Shown: positions 17,525 to 26,394, numbered from the stretch's first letter. The stretch is DNA of 39,451 bases from an uncultured Lachnospiraceae bacterium (GCA_946614165.1 CAMOGQ010000015.1:1-39451); one strand, 5' to 3'. Numbers and translations: made by a program. The notes: generated by a model from the letters alone, not told the origin.

Positions 17525-17529
17525 CATAA

Positions 17530-17556
17530 AAAAGCCCCCGGCCGCATGGCCGGGGT
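17530..17556 (-). terminator. terminator of the Hsp70 operon
   Basis: CCCCGGCC (17536-17543) and GGCCGGGG (17548-17555) form a very GC-rich stem with a GCAT loop. On the minus strand it is followed by GCTTTTTTT. It lies about 110 bases after the Hsp70 stop and closes the long TerY-P array. Confidence 0.9.
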
Positions 17557-17662
17557 GCCGGGCATAATAAAGCCCGCCGGTAATTTCCGGATTTTTGCCC
17601 CTTAAAGACCGCTCTTCACTCCCCCCTCAGAAGGCTTCTGCCTCAGGTCGTCCCCTCTCCCT

Positions 17663-19135
17663 TTACAGAGCCTGGAGTTTAAAGCTGGACTTCACTTTCT
17701 TGCCGGACGGCTCGCTTGCCTCTACCTTCAGAAAACCGTCGCTGTCAAGGCCGATCCTGCAGGTCAGCTCAAGGGATCTGGGAGAATCGGGCGGCAGATC
17801 AAGCGTTACTGTCCCTATCAGTCTTTTATCGCTTCCGTAGTAGTCGTATTCCTCGTCCGTATAGTCGGACTCGTAAACACGGAAGGATACGTACTTCTGG
17901 TTGTCCTCCACCGGGGTATAGGTCTTATATGCCGATGCCGGAAGGACTGCTCCCTTTTTCAGAATGTTGGAGATGATCACCCTGTTGTCGGGATAACCGT
18001 AATGGGTGTTGGTGGCCTGTCCATAGGAAAGGCTGACCACATCCCTGAGCACGTTTGTCTCGGGCATATTGGCATAGAAAGCCGCCCCGTTCACCACTGC
18101 GTGTTCAGGCTCATAGAGCCTGATCCTGCAGTCCGGGAAGCGTTCCACCAGGCCCTCCTCTACCTGGAGCATATTGGAGCTGCCTCCCACGCAGATGATC
18201 TCTTCAATGTTGCAGCGGTCCTTATGGGCGTCGTAAAGCTCCTGAAGGCATTCAAATGTCTCCTCCAGCAGAGGCTTTGTTCTCTCATCAAATACCGCTC
18301 TGGTAACAGGCACTGTATAGATTCTGCCGTTCAGCTCCACCCTGGCCATGGCTCTTGTCTTTCCGGGGTCCGAAAGGTCATGCTTGACGGAAACAGCCGC
18401 GCGGCGCACCTTCTCTTCAAAGCCCGGATTTCCCACGATGGTAATGCCGGATTTTTTCTCAATATTCTCCGTAATGTAGCCTGCCAGTTCTCTGTCCCAG
18501 TCTCTGCCCCCTCTGCGCACCATATCCGAAGCTTCCACGGTATAATGCTCCGCACAGGAAGAATCCGCCCTGACCAGGGCCGTGTCACAGGTGCCGCCTC
18601 CCAGGTCATAGACAAGGATATATTTATTGTCTTCCATCTGAGACTGGTAGTAGGCAATGGCAGCAGCCACAGGCTCCTTGACCACAGCCCTGACCGGCAG
18701 ACTCCTGTTTTCCATACACTCTCTTGCCGCTTCGGCGATCAGATGCTTTTCCTGCATGCCGAACTTGGCGGGAACTGTAATGACCATTCCCTCGATTTCC
18801 TCATCGATGGAGCGTTTTCTGGCCACCTGCACAGCCTTGGATACCAGAGCCTTATAGATCTCGCAGACGATCTCCTTGGCGCTGAAGGTCCTGCCGTCCA
18901 GGGTAAAGGACTTGCCGGACAGGATGGCCATCTTCACATCGCTCACCATGTTGACGGCAGCCTCCCCCTGGCCAGCATCCAGAGCATCCTGCCCTATCAG
19001 GATCCCGCATTCCCTGTCATAATAAAATACAGACGGGATGCCGTATTCTCCGGGATTTAAAAGCATCTGGGGCTGGTCCAGAAAAATCGTGGAGACCTGA
19101 GAATATGTAGTTCCAAAGTCAATTCCGATAAACAT
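17663..19135 (-). CDS. Hsp70-family chaperone lacking the lid
   Basis: The 490-residue protein has a full ATPase domain: GIDFGTTYS (4-12), VITVPAKF, KEPVAAAIAY (153-162), YDLGGGTCD (176-184) and ICVGGSSNM (314-322). A shortened beta-type substrate domain follows (about 385-490, ILKKGAVLPAS to SSFKLQAL). The alpha-helical lid and EEVD-like tail of DnaK are absent; DnaK is about 610 residues. It should bind peptides with ATP-driven cycling but release them easily. It starts 3 bases after the upstream coiled-coil protein with a GrpE-like end, so the two are probably a dedicated chaperone/exchange-factor pair. No J-domain protein is visible. It is the last gene of the TerY-P array; clients may be the kinase, the nuclease or the ATPases. 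Confidence 0.92.
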   Translation of the reverse strand: MFIGIDFGTTYSQVSTIFLDQPQMLLNPGEYGIPSVFYYDRECGILIGQDALDAGQGEAAVNMVSDVKMAILSGKSFTLDGRTFSAKEIVCEIYKALVSKAVQVARKRSIDEEIEGMVITVPAKFGMQEKHLIAEAARECMENRSLPVRAVVKEPVAAAIAYYQSQMEDNKYILVYDLGGGTCDTALVRADSSCAEHYTVEASDMVRRGGRDWDRELAGYITENIEKKSGITIVGNPGFEEKVRRAAVSVKHDLSDPGKTRAMARVELNGRIYTVPVTRAVFDERTKPLLEETFECLQELYDAHKDRCNIEEIICVGGSSNMLQVEEGLVERFPDCRIRLYEPEHAVVNGAAFYANMPETNVLRDVVSLSYGQATNTHYGYPDNRVIISNILKKGAVLPASAYKTYTPVEDNQKYVSFRVYESDYTDEEYDYYGSDKRLIGTVTLDLPPDSPRSLELTCRIGLDSDGFLKVEASEPSGKKVKSSFKLQAL

Positions 19136-19138
19136 AAA

Positions 19139-20386
19139 TCAATCGTCCTTTCTGATTCTGACCTTCTCCTTCTGGAGGACCTGTTCCCCCCAGACAAAAC
19201 CGTTTCTGAGACTGGTTCTGACAGTCTCCTTCCGTGGATCGAACCCCTCTCCGGCATCGACTGCCTCATGAATTCCGGGGGAAAACTTTTCTCCCGGCAG
19301 GGAAGCCGTACTCTGAATGCCGTAGTCTGCAAGATATTCGCAGATTATGTCCAGAAAGACATCCAGATTCCAGGCTGCATTCTCCAGATCCGTATCTTTC
19401 TTCTCCCTGGCCTTGGCCGTCACGGAGTCCCTGTAATCCGCGATCAGGTTATACAGTTCCAGGTACTGATCAAAGGCTTTTCTGACCAACTGGTCTTCGG
19501 CAGCCTTTTCCATCTGTTTCAGAAGATTGCTGATGCCCAGCATGCTCTTCCGTACCTCCGAAAAGCCATCATTCATACGGGACTGGGCAGTTTCAAAGTT
19601 CTTTCTTCTTTCTTCTGCTCCGTCAGATGTCATGCGGTTTCTGGCCATGCAGAGTCTTTCCTCTGCTTCCTTATAGGCTCTTTTTTTGACTTCTTCGGCT
19701 TCCCTGCCGGCTTCCTCCAGAATGGCTTCCTTCAGCTTATCCGCCTGTTTCCTTCCCTCTTCCAGAATCTCTTCCTTTTGTCTCTGTGCTTCTCCGATCT
19801 CTGTGCTGATGCGCTCCCCGATCTCGTCCCTGACCAGCTGGGTGATTACGATCTCCCTCATCTGATCCGGATCAGGCCAGTCTTTTTTCTTCTGCATCTC
19901 TCTGTAGATGTTTTCTCTCAGCCTGGGAAGTGCTCCATCGATCAGCATGGCCGCATTGGAGAGCTGCGTAATGTCAGGATGTCGAATTTCGCAGTTTTTG
20001 TAAAAATACTGGGCCGCCTCTTCCAGCTCCACTTTTCCCGGACAGTTTTTGTCCTGCATATGATCCGCCAGCATGGTAACCAGGGTCCAGCCATCAAAGG
20101 GAGGCATGACCGTCCTGCCGGCCGGCTCTGTCAGAGTGAAATTTTCCGGCTTCCAGGACCAGACTACGAGCCGTTTCCTGATACATAATCCATAGCATGC
20201 CGAAAAAGCCATATTTAAAAGAGGGGAGTTCAGATAAATAATGAGTTCTTCCATCATCATCTCCAGAAGAGTCATGATCTCCCCGGCATCCTGGGTCTTT
20301 CTGCTGATACTGAAACGACGGTTATAGTCGGAATAAAGATTAAAGTAATAATCCAACGAATTCATTTTTCTGCCCGCAGTTTCCAT
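19139..20386 (-). CDS. coiled-coil protein with GrpE-like C-terminal domain
   Basis: An in-frame ATG at 20416 overlaps the upstream gene, but GGGAG stands 8 bases before ATG 20386, giving 415 residues. The N-terminal part (to about 200) is helical with no family that I recognise. Roughly residues 205-300 are a long charged coiled coil (EEILEEGRKQADKLKEAILEE). The end, about 360-420, has FSPGIHEAVDAGEGFD, then TVRTSLRNGFVWGEQVLQ, then KVRI. This parallels the GrpE beta wing (FDPxxHEAV, then TVxxVxxxGYxxxxxxLRxAxVxV). GrpE is a coiled-coil dimer that exchanges nucleotide on Hsp70, and the next gene is an Hsp70 3 bases away. A GrpE-like exchange factor with a large extra N-terminal region is the best reading. 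Confidence 0.7.
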   Translation of the reverse strand: METAGRKMNSLDYYFNLYSDYNRRFSISRKTQDAGEIMTLLEMMMEELIIYLNSPLLNMAFSACYGLCIRKRLVVWSWKPENFTLTEPAGRTVMPPFDGWTLVTMLADHMQDKNCPGKVELEEAAQYFYKNCEIRHPDITQLSNAAMLIDGALPRLRENIYREMQKKKDWPDPDQMREIVITQLVRDEIGERISTEIGEAQRQKEEILEEGRKQADKLKEAILEEAGREAEEVKKRAYKEAEERLCMARNRMTSDGAEERRKNFETAQSRMNDGFSEVRKSMLGISNLLKQMEKAAEDQLVRKAFDQYLELYNLIADYRDSVTAKAREKKDTDLENAAWNLDVFLDIICEYLADYGIQSTASLPGEKFSPGIHEAVDAGEGFDPRKETVRTSLRNGFVWGEQVLQKEKVRIRKDD

Positions 20387-20402
20387 TGTCATCTCTCCCT
20401 TC

Positions 20403-21674
20403 TTACCTGTTTTCATATCCCAGAAACCTCATGGCTGCTTCCGGATGCCCTGCAAAGGAAATCCTCATTCCTGCAGTCACTGGCGCCGCCTGCCCCGGTA
20501 AAAGTTCATTTTCTTCCCGATCTGTCATAACGGTCCAGACGATTCCGCTCATGTTCCTGATTCCCAGTGTATTGGTCCCTGCCTTATAAACGATCTTCAT
20601 AAAGGCCGATCCCCTGCAGGGGATCCCCAGGATCTCTCCCGTAAGCACTGTGCCCCTTCCAAAGGAGATCCTCAGCCTGTAGGAGGAATCCTTTCTCTCG
20701 ATCAGCCACCTGGTCATCAGATCTTCCTTTATCGTGGTACTGCCGCAGAAGGGACAGGAAGCGGCGGGTACGAACATATGCTTTCCGCAGAAAATACAGG
20801 CCTGTGTCTGATCTTCCTCCTTCTGCAGGATCTTCTCCCATTCCTCCGGTGAAAGGATTTCTCTGGCTTCCGGCTCTTCCAGACAGCCCTTTACGAGCGC
20901 CTTTCTGATTTCCTCCGGCAGGATCTCCATACATTCCATGGAAGGAGCATAGCCGCAGATTCTTCCATTCATATCCAGATAAAGGAACCTGTCCTCCTCT
21001 TCAGTAAGCCCCAGAAACGGATCTTCGTATTCGGCAGGCCAGGCTCCTGTCAGAAGGCGGAGGATCATCGCCGAAATACTCATAGAAGGCAGTTTCTCCG
21101 CTGCTTCTTTCTCTTCACCTTTTTCCTTCATATCTCTGTAATCGTAAAGATAACGGAAGAAACCGTAAGCCGCATTGAAATAAAGCTGATGACCGTCCAG
21201 TCTTTCCGGCGTAAGGCCCTTGTTCTGCAGATGTCTGAGGGTTCGCAGAAAGGAAATGACACTTTTCAGAGCCCCCTTTGCGTCCGCTCCCGACTTTCTG
21301 ACATACTCCGGATCCAGCAGCCAGGCGTAGCCGTTTAAATAGCTTCTCAGGTCGCAGTCCGCTATAAGTCCCCTGCGGCCCCGGCTGAGATCATATCCGT
21401 CGACGGGAAGAAGAATGGTATCTGTTTCGATGCCGTTTTCATCCTCCAGAAAGCCGCTGTCATAAAGTCTGTCTGCCTTCTTCAGCAGGTCATTCAGATC
21501 TGCCTCCCCGTCCAGGGGAAGAGCCATGCACTGGTGTCCGGATCCTTCATAGAAGATCAGGAAGGGCTCCCTTCCCTGATTCCTGCCTGCACATCTGACC
21601 GCTTTTCCCAGAAGGGTTTCAAACCTGCCGGGCATCTCCGACGTATTCCTTTCCGTATCCTGATTATTATCCAT
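20403..21674 (-). CDS. pseudokinase paralogue of the TerY-P kinase
   Basis: The 423-residue protein has the same architecture as the kinase at 21840-23327: kinase-like domain, four-cysteine zinc ribbon (Cys293, Cys296, Cys307, Cys310), then a beta-rich tail with an NMSG motif and a PG turn. The catalytic residues are lost. There is no glycine-rich loop or VAIK lysine, and where the active kinase has YKDISYNNVFIN this one has LTPERLDGHQLYFN, without the catalytic Asp. It is probably a regulatory pseudokinase that pairs with the active enzyme or binds its substrates. AGGAGGAG precedes ATG 21674. It has its own C-tract promoter and leader hairpin (21729-21816) and heads the pseudokinase, GrpE-like, Hsp70 sub-operon. 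Confidence 0.72.
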   Translation of the reverse strand: MDNNQDTERNTSEMPGRFETLLGKAVRCAGRNQGREPFLIFYEGSGHQCMALPLDGEADLNDLLKKADRLYDSGFLEDENGIETDTILLPVDGYDLSRGRRGLIADCDLRSYLNGYAWLLDPEYVRKSGADAKGALKSVISFLRTLRHLQNKGLTPERLDGHQLYFNAAYGFFRYLYDYRDMKEKGEEKEAAEKLPSMSISAMILRLLTGAWPAEYEDPFLGLTEEEDRFLYLDMNGRICGYAPSMECMEILPEEIRKALVKGCLEEPEAREILSPEEWEKILQKEEDQTQACIFCGKHMFVPAASCPFCGSTTIKEDLMTRWLIERKDSSYRLRISFGRGTVLTGEILGIPCRGSAFMKIVYKAGTNTLGIRNMSGIVWTVMTDREENELLPGQAAPVTAGMRISFAGHPEAAMRFLGYENR

Positions 21675-21728
21675 CAGGTGCTCCTCCTATCCCTTCTTTT
21701 TGCCATTCTGCCGCTTTCCGGCGGGACC

Positions 21729-21774
21729 GTAAGGAGACCTGTCCGGCTGTCCCCGGGATCCGGTCTTTCCTTAC
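21729..21774 (-). promoter_or_regulatory. leader hairpin element L1
   Basis: The transcript from promoter C would begin near 21774 with GTAAGGA, which pairs with TCCTTAC at the 3' edge of the element (plus-strand GTAAGGA at 21729). AGACC/GGTCT and CCGG/CCGG pairs nest inside. The core between GGATCC and CTCCTTAC is almost identical to L2 and L3 at 26115-26165 and 26395-26446. It could be an RNA regulator, a processing site or a repeated element. Confidence 0.6.
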
Positions 21775-21780
21775 ATCCTT

Positions 21781-21816
21781 ATTATGAACTGCCGCTTTTT
21801 TCCTTTCGAAGGGGGG
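21781..21816 (-). promoter_or_regulatory. C-tract promoter C: CCCCCCT then CATAAT, gap 24
   Basis: On the minus strand CCCCCC (21816-21811) lies exactly 24 bases before CATAAT (21786-21781). It sits just after the kinase stop codon and about 110 bases upstream of the pseudokinase start. Confidence 0.65.
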
Positions 21817-21839
21817 ATGTGGCGGAAGGGAAGGGAGGT

Positions 21840-23327
21840 TCAGCGGATATCTTCCACCGTAAGCTGGAGTCTTCTTCTAAAGACGGTGATGATCATACCC
21901 TTCTTCAGAATGACTCTTCCTCCCGGTCCGCAGTTCTTCTTTATTCCGTTATCCGTAACGATCCAGTCGGAGCCGCTCATGTTCACTGCCGCAAGGCTGT
22001 TGACCCTGCTGTTGTACTGGATCTTCATCCAGCCCTCGTTCAATCCCGGGTAAACCTGCCTTCCCGCCATAAGGGCTTTTCTCTTAGCTGTAATGTTAAG
22101 GCGGGTCGGCGCGATGTCTCTCCGGGCCAGGAATGTCACAGTAGTAAGCTCGTTCGGGACAGGTCCCTGCACAGGCGCTGGTACAGGTGCGGGCTTTGGT
22201 CTGTCTTTGATCAGAGAAAGCTTTTTGCCGCAGAAGATACATATCCTGTGCTTTGCCCTGTCTCCGAAGTTCATCCTTCCGCAGCTGCATCTGACCAGAT
22301 CCGAAGCCGCGACGCCTTCGAAAATTCTGATCCAGTCAGTGTCCTTGACCCGCATATGCTTGTTTTCATTTTTAAGGCCTGTGGAGAATGTCTGGATAAA
22401 GCCCTTCTTAACAGCCGCGGGAAGGTTTTCCCAGCAGATCACCTGGGCTTCATAGCGGTAAGGGGTCAGGGGATCCTTCAGATTTCTGATTTCGTTGGAG
22501 TGATCTCTGGGATCGAAGGCAAACAGGGCATCGCTCCCGTAAATCACAGCCCTTGCATCATGGATGTCCAGATTGTTTTTCATCAGGTAGTCTCTGGTTT
22601 TTTTACCGTCCAGCGGATTTCCGCCTACCAGAATGAAATAAAAGAGACATGCCATGGAGAAGTAATCCGAATAGGTATCGGGCGTCTCTGTCACATAGAT
22701 CTCGGGAGCGGCAAAGCCCTCCGTTCCAAAGATGGTCTTGACAGACTGAACACTGATATTGTCGCAGTCAATGATCCGTACATCTCCGGTCCTGGGGTTT
22801 ATAAAGACATTATTGTAGCTGATATCCTTGTAGCAGACCCCGCGGAAATGGACCCTTTTGAAGAAATGGGCGATATTGATGCAGGCCTTGCAGAGGATGT
22901 CGGCTTCGGGAAAAACATCATCGTGCCTGAGCTTAATCACCTGAATATATTTATCCGTATCCACCAGCTCCATGATGTAGCCGAAGCCTCCGCTGGCGGG
23001 AAGATCGACCAGATCCAGGGGCCTGATAAAAGATTCCAGAAATGACTTTCCGTCATCATCGGTGAGAGGCCTTCTGATCAGATCCTCGATGTTTTTCTTA
23101 ATACAGCGGTGTACACGACGGTTCTCGGGAGAGGGCTCAAATTCCTTAAAGGCAAATTCCTTCTGATCGGAGCATCTGCGGGCCCTGAAGACCGCAGCCA
23201 CTCCGCCCCTTCCCAGTTCCGGGCCGATCATATATTCTGTTCCGGTCCTGGAAACAACGATCCTGTCGGTCACGGTTTTTCCGGATCTGGTCCTTCTTTT
23301 TCTTTCCTTATAATCTCCGCTGATCAT
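21840..23327 (-). CDS. Ser/Thr protein kinase with zinc ribbon (TerY-P triad kinase)
   Basis: This is a 495-residue eukaryotic-like kinase. The glycine loop LGRGGVAAVF is at 38-47, Lys61 is in FAFKEF, and the catalytic loop is YKDISYNN with Asp168 and Asn173. IIDCDN at 185-190 stands where DFG is usual, and the APE motif is at 207-209. The HRD and DFG motifs are thus variant (YKD, DCD) but the key acids are kept, so it is likely active. A C-x-C and C-x2-C zinc ribbon follows near 345-370, a proline-rich linker, then a beta-rich tail possibly like FHA. It overlaps the PP2C gene by ATGA (23324-23327), so kinase and phosphatase are coupled. This is the kinase member of the TerY-P triad described by Aravind's group in tellurite-resistance-linked stress systems. 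Confidence 0.88.
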   Translation of the reverse strand: MISGDYKERKRRTRSGKTVTDRIVVSRTGTEYMIGPELGRGGVAAVFRARRCSDQKEFAFKEFEPSPENRRVHRCIKKNIEDLIRRPLTDDDGKSFLESFIRPLDLVDLPASGGFGYIMELVDTDKYIQVIKLRHDDVFPEADILCKACINIAHFFKRVHFRGVCYKDISYNNVFINPRTGDVRIIDCDNISVQSVKTIFGTEGFAAPEIYVTETPDTYSDYFSMACLFYFILVGGNPLDGKKTRDYLMKNNLDIHDARAVIYGSDALFAFDPRDHSNEIRNLKDPLTPYRYEAQVICWENLPAAVKKGFIQTFSTGLKNENKHMRVKDTDWIRIFEGVAASDLVRCSCGRMNFGDRAKHRICIFCGKKLSLIKDRPKPAPVPAPVQGPVPNELTTVTFLARRDIAPTRLNITAKRKALMAGRQVYPGLNEGWMKIQYNSRVNSLAAVNMSGSDWIVTDNGIKKNCGPGGRVILKKGMIITVFRRRLQLTVEDIR

Positions 23328-25213
23328 AAGCCCTCCTTCGATCTGTACATATAGGTCTCCAGTTCTTTCCCCTCTTTATCCATAAGGGTAAAGGTCCTAC
23401 CGTCCTCCAGATCCATCACTTCTCCCTTTTCAAGGAGGCTCCCGTCCTCCAGTTTCCAGGCAAAGGCGCTGATATTCTGAATCATCAGCTTTCTGCCGCG
23501 GCGGACCAGCTGCAGAAGATCCTCTTCTTTTCCGCCGGCCTTTTCCTTCATCCTCGGACACCTGCTGCCCCTGTCCAGATATCCGATATCGTATAAGGGA
23601 TGGGATGCATCCCGGCATTCCAGAAATCCGGGGACATGGCTGAAATATCTGTCTCTTAGGGAAAAACTGTTCTCTCCGGCCGCCTTATCTGCCTTCTCCA
23701 GAGCCTCGGCCCTGATATGGAGCTTATCTCCATCAAAAAGCAGATTGAAAGAAGACGAAGTATTCAGCCGAAGGCCTTTTTCCCCAAGTTCCTTTTCCAG
23801 GGCCGCTGCGCTCCGGAGGATCTTTTCCACCAGGCGGTCCGCCTCCTCAGCACCGGTCCTGCTTCTCCTGAAGGCTCCGCCGGCATGAAGAAATTCCAGA
23901 GAAGGCCTGCCTTCATCCGGATACAGGCAGAAGCGGTATCCGCCCTCTGTCCATGTATCTGCCGGCAGATCCGGCACTGCATTCCTGAATTCCGTTATGA
24001 TCTCAAATGTCTCTTCCCTAGAGATCAGGACCTCGGCATATGTTTCTTCGTGTCTTACGTAAAAGCTCATGCAGGCAGGGTCCCATCTGTCGAAAAGAGA
24101 TGCATCCGTATGACTGCGGATACTTTCCTGCAGAGCTCTGAAGTCTGTCGGTTTCTTTTTTTCATCCAGAGCCAGGACGATGGAGCAGTCGTCCCCGGTC
24201 CGCATGACGGAGAAATCCTTGTAGGGTTCTCCCTTCTCCTGATAGCAGAAGGGCTGATAGGGTTCTGGATTTTCCCTTCCCGTAAATCTTTCCTTCATCT
24301 GAAGTGCGTATTCGAAGAAATGGCTGCTCTTGTCCAGACTCTCATACATGCCGTCGGTACTGAGCAGGACACCGGTAAAGCAGTTCCTGGGATAGATTCC
24401 CGTGACGAAATCCTCCCTGGCACACCTTTCGTTGACCAGGCACCTGACCCTGGGGCTCTCCTTTGGACCATGGACACGCAGTTTTACCCCGAAATCATCA
24501 TTAAAGATCAGAATCTGGCCGTCCCCCAGGTTTCCTGTCAGAATATGGTTCTCTGTAAAGACCGCATACATAAGGGTCGAACCATATCTGGTAAATTCCT
24601 CAATCCGGTTGAACGTTCCTTCAGGCATGGCTTTGTCGATCTCTTCCATGACCATTCTGATCCAGGCAGAGACCAGCTTCTCCCTGAAAGAAACGGAATG
24701 GATCCTTCTGACCAGCTGATTTTCGTCTCTGCAGGATTCGGAAGCCGTCGCAACAGTCTTTACCAGAGCTTCACAGGCAAGCCTCGCCCCAATATCGCTG
24801 CGGCTGCAGGAACTGACTCCGTCAGCACACGCAAGAACCGTCAGCCCGTTTACCGCAGCAGTCAGGCAGTAGTCCTGACAGGGCATCTTTTTATCCTTAT
24901 GGCTCGTCCCTTTGCGGCGGGCCGCAAAAAGCATGAGTCCCTTCTCCGCCTCCGATTCTGCATGGATGTAAGTCTCATAGGCCTCAGGAACGGATGCGGC
25001 CTCTACCTGGCTTCTGATCAGCACAAGATGCGGATCTTCCTTTACAGCCGCTTCTTCCTCCGCCAGCTTTTCTTTTTTCTTTGCCTCTGCTGTCTGCACT
25101 TCCTCTTCCTGGGTCACTTCTGCCTGCTCTTTTACTGCCTGTACTTCTTCTGTCTGTGCTGCTTCTGCCTGTCCCTTCTGCAGAACGTCTTCGATCTTTT
25201 CTGTATGATCCAT
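23324..25213 (-). CDS. PP2C-type protein phosphatase (TerY-P triad)
   Basis: The protein has 629 residues. Residues 1-65 are a low-complexity Glu/Gln/Ala segment, probably flexible or coiled. The PP2C domain spans about 95-375: QDYC with Asp114, CADGVSS with Asp131 and Gly132 as metal ligands, YGSTLMYAV, LTGNLGDGQILIF, LLSTDGMYE and TGDDCSIVLA. The metal-binding acids are in place, so activity is expected. The C-terminal third (about 390-629) holds a second domain of unknown role and ends in a small beta segment that resembles the tails of the kinase and pseudokinase. It should remove phosphates set by the neighbouring kinase. GGAGAG precedes ATG 25213. Confidence 0.9.
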   Translation of the reverse strand: MDHTEKIEDVLQKGQAEAAQTEEVQAVKEQAEVTQEEEVQTAEAKKKEKLAEEEAAVKEDPHLVLIRSQVEAASVPEAYETYIHAESEAEKGLMLFAARRKGTSHKDKKMPCQDYCLTAAVNGLTVLACADGVSSCSRSDIGARLACEALVKTVATASESCRDENQLVRRIHSVSFREKLVSAWIRMVMEEIDKAMPEGTFNRIEEFTRYGSTLMYAVFTENHILTGNLGDGQILIFNDDFGVKLRVHGPKESPRVRCLVNERCAREDFVTGIYPRNCFTGVLLSTDGMYESLDKSSHFFEYALQMKERFTGRENPEPYQPFCYQEKGEPYKDFSVMRTGDDCSIVLALDEKKKPTDFRALQESIRSHTDASLFDRWDPACMSFYVRHEETYAEVLISREETFEIITEFRNAVPDLPADTWTEGGYRFCLYPDEGRPSLEFLHAGGAFRRSRTGAEEADRLVEKILRSAAALEKELGEKGLRLNTSSSFNLLFDGDKLHIRAEALEKADKAAGENSFSLRDRYFSHVPGFLECRDASHPLYDIGYLDRGSRCPRMKEKAGGKEEDLLQLVRRGRKLMIQNISAFAWKLEDGSLLEKGEVMDLEDGRTFTLMDKEGKELETYMYRSKEGL

Positions 25214-25231
25214 TCAAAATCTCTCCTTCAG

Positions 25232-25269
25232 AGCTTTCCTGCCCCCTCCCGGGCGGAGGCAGAAAAGCT
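25232..25269 (-). other. stem-loop between TerY1 and PP2C genes
   Basis: AGCTTTCCTGCC and GGCAGAAAAGCT pair with one mismatch, closed by a GC-rich inner stem. No U-tract follows, so this is not a standard terminator. It may tune relative expression or protect an RNA end. Confidence 0.45.
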
Positions 25270-25312
25270 CCGGCTTTGTGGTATGATTTCCTGCGGCTTT
25301 ATTCAGCGATGC

Positions 25313-26053
25313 TTAGTCTTCCCAGTCATCTCCTGTCTCTTTGCTGTCATATACAGGATCAATGATGATCTCGTTTCCGCCTCCTTCGAGTCCTGCACCG
25401 ATGGAAGATGCAATGCTGCTGAGAGCAACGCCCTTCAGAAGACCCTTCAGCATAGCTACGTCGTCCACATCGAAGACCAGAGGAACATTCTCGTCGACGC
25501 TGCCGTCTTCTCTTACAATGTTTCCGATGGAAGCGAAGTTTTCCAGCTCTGTTCTGTTTGCGCCGTGGACGCCGATGGCGATCCTGGTGATCTTATCCTT
25601 TCCGGGATCTGTGCTGCTCTTCAGGGATCCTTTCAGTCTGCCTACGGCTGCGACGGTCTCGCTGGGATTATTGCTTTCGCCGTCTGTGATCAGGATCACA
25701 ACGGGACGGTAGTTTCTCTCTCCCAGATACTTGCGGGACATGATGCTTCTGGTCATGTCCAGGGCTTCTGCCGTATTGGTCCCTCCGTAGGCGGACAGGG
25801 GAGCCCAGTCGATATGTTCCACGCCGGAGTGCTGATCTCCGTAGGTCCATTCGGCATGATCGTTAAAGCTGATGACGCGCATCAGAAGCTGAACTTCCTT
25901 TTCGGCAGCTGCTTCCTCGCATACCTGAACGGCTTCCGCCATGGCAACGTTCAGCTGATTCATGGGTTCTCCCACCATGGATCCGGATTTATCCAGATCA
26001 AATGTGATGTTAAGCTGGGGCTTTGTTGTGCTTGCTTCAATAATACTGGGCAT
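25313..26053 (-). CDS. vWA-domain protein, TerY-like (TerY1)
   Basis: This 246-residue protein is a single von Willebrand A domain. Its metal-ion site DxSxS is intact (Asp21, Ser23, Ser25 in DLDKSGSM). The Thr (GGTNTAEAL) and Asp (ITDGESNN) of the site are also present. TerY proteins are cytosolic vWA partners of the kinase and PP2C. The C-terminal end is acidic (YDSKETGDDWED), and the paralogue at 26572-27318 has the same ending, a likely docking tail. AAAGGAG precedes ATG 26053. Two tandem C-tract promoters with leader hairpins lie upstream, so this gene, PP2C and the kinase form a strongly controlled unit. Confidence 0.92.
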   Translation of the reverse strand: MPSIIEASTTKPQLNITFDLDKSGSMVGEPMNQLNVAMAEAVQVCEEAAAEKEVQLLMRVISFNDHAEWTYGDQHSGVEHIDWAPLSAYGGTNTAEALDMTRSIMSRKYLGERNYRPVVILITDGESNNPSETVAAVGRLKGSLKSSTDPGKDKITRIAIGVHGANRTELENFASIGNIVREDGSVDENVPLVFDVDDVAMLKGLLKGVALSSIASSIGAGLEGGGNEIIIDPVYDSKETGDDWED

Positions 26054-26114
26054 AAAAAATACTCCTTTTTATATATGAGCTGCTCATTATATGGCAGCAT
26101 GATTATTTTCCTTT

Positions 26115-26165
26115 GTAAGGAGGCCGGTCCGGCTGTCCCCTGGATCCGGTGCCTTAGTTCCTTAC
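26115..26165 (-). promoter_or_regulatory. leader hairpin element L2
   Basis: GTAAGGA and TCCTTAC close a stem (plus-strand edges 26115 and 26165), with AGGC/GCCT pairing inside. The core is nearly identical to L1 and L3. The predicted start of transcription from promoter D falls at its 5' edge. Confidence 0.6.
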
Positions 26166-26172
26166 GTGCTTA

Positions 26173-26208
26173 AGTGTATGATCTGCGTTTTCTGATCTTA
26201 GAGGGGGG
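26173..26208 (-). promoter_or_regulatory. C-tract promoter D: CCCCCCT then TACACT, gap 24
   Basis: On the minus strand CCCCCC (26208-26203) is followed by 24 bases and TACACT (26178-26173). It is the proximal of two tandem sites before the TerY1 gene. Confidence 0.6.
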
Positions 26209-26394
26209 GAAGAGGATAACCACGGTCCGATCGGAAGGGCTCCGGATACCCTGTCCTTCATTCCGTTTGCATCAGCTTTACGGTAGGGAGGTCATGGCCG
26301 GGGCATTACCCTGACCGTCCGTTACCGGAATTGCCTTAGGCCGGTATAATGTAAAGACATAATCGCCTTCGGGGAGATCGGCTTCTGTCTTTTG

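Noticed and set aside
17621-17626. Plus-strand CCCCCCT, like the promoter C-tracts
   Set aside because: At a 24-25 base gap there is no -10-like hexamer, and no plus-strand gene follows.
23717-26173. 818-codon open frame on the plus strand
   Set aside because: It is antisense to the PP2C and TerY1 genes, whose motifs and ribosome sites are clear; the frame is open only through codon bias.
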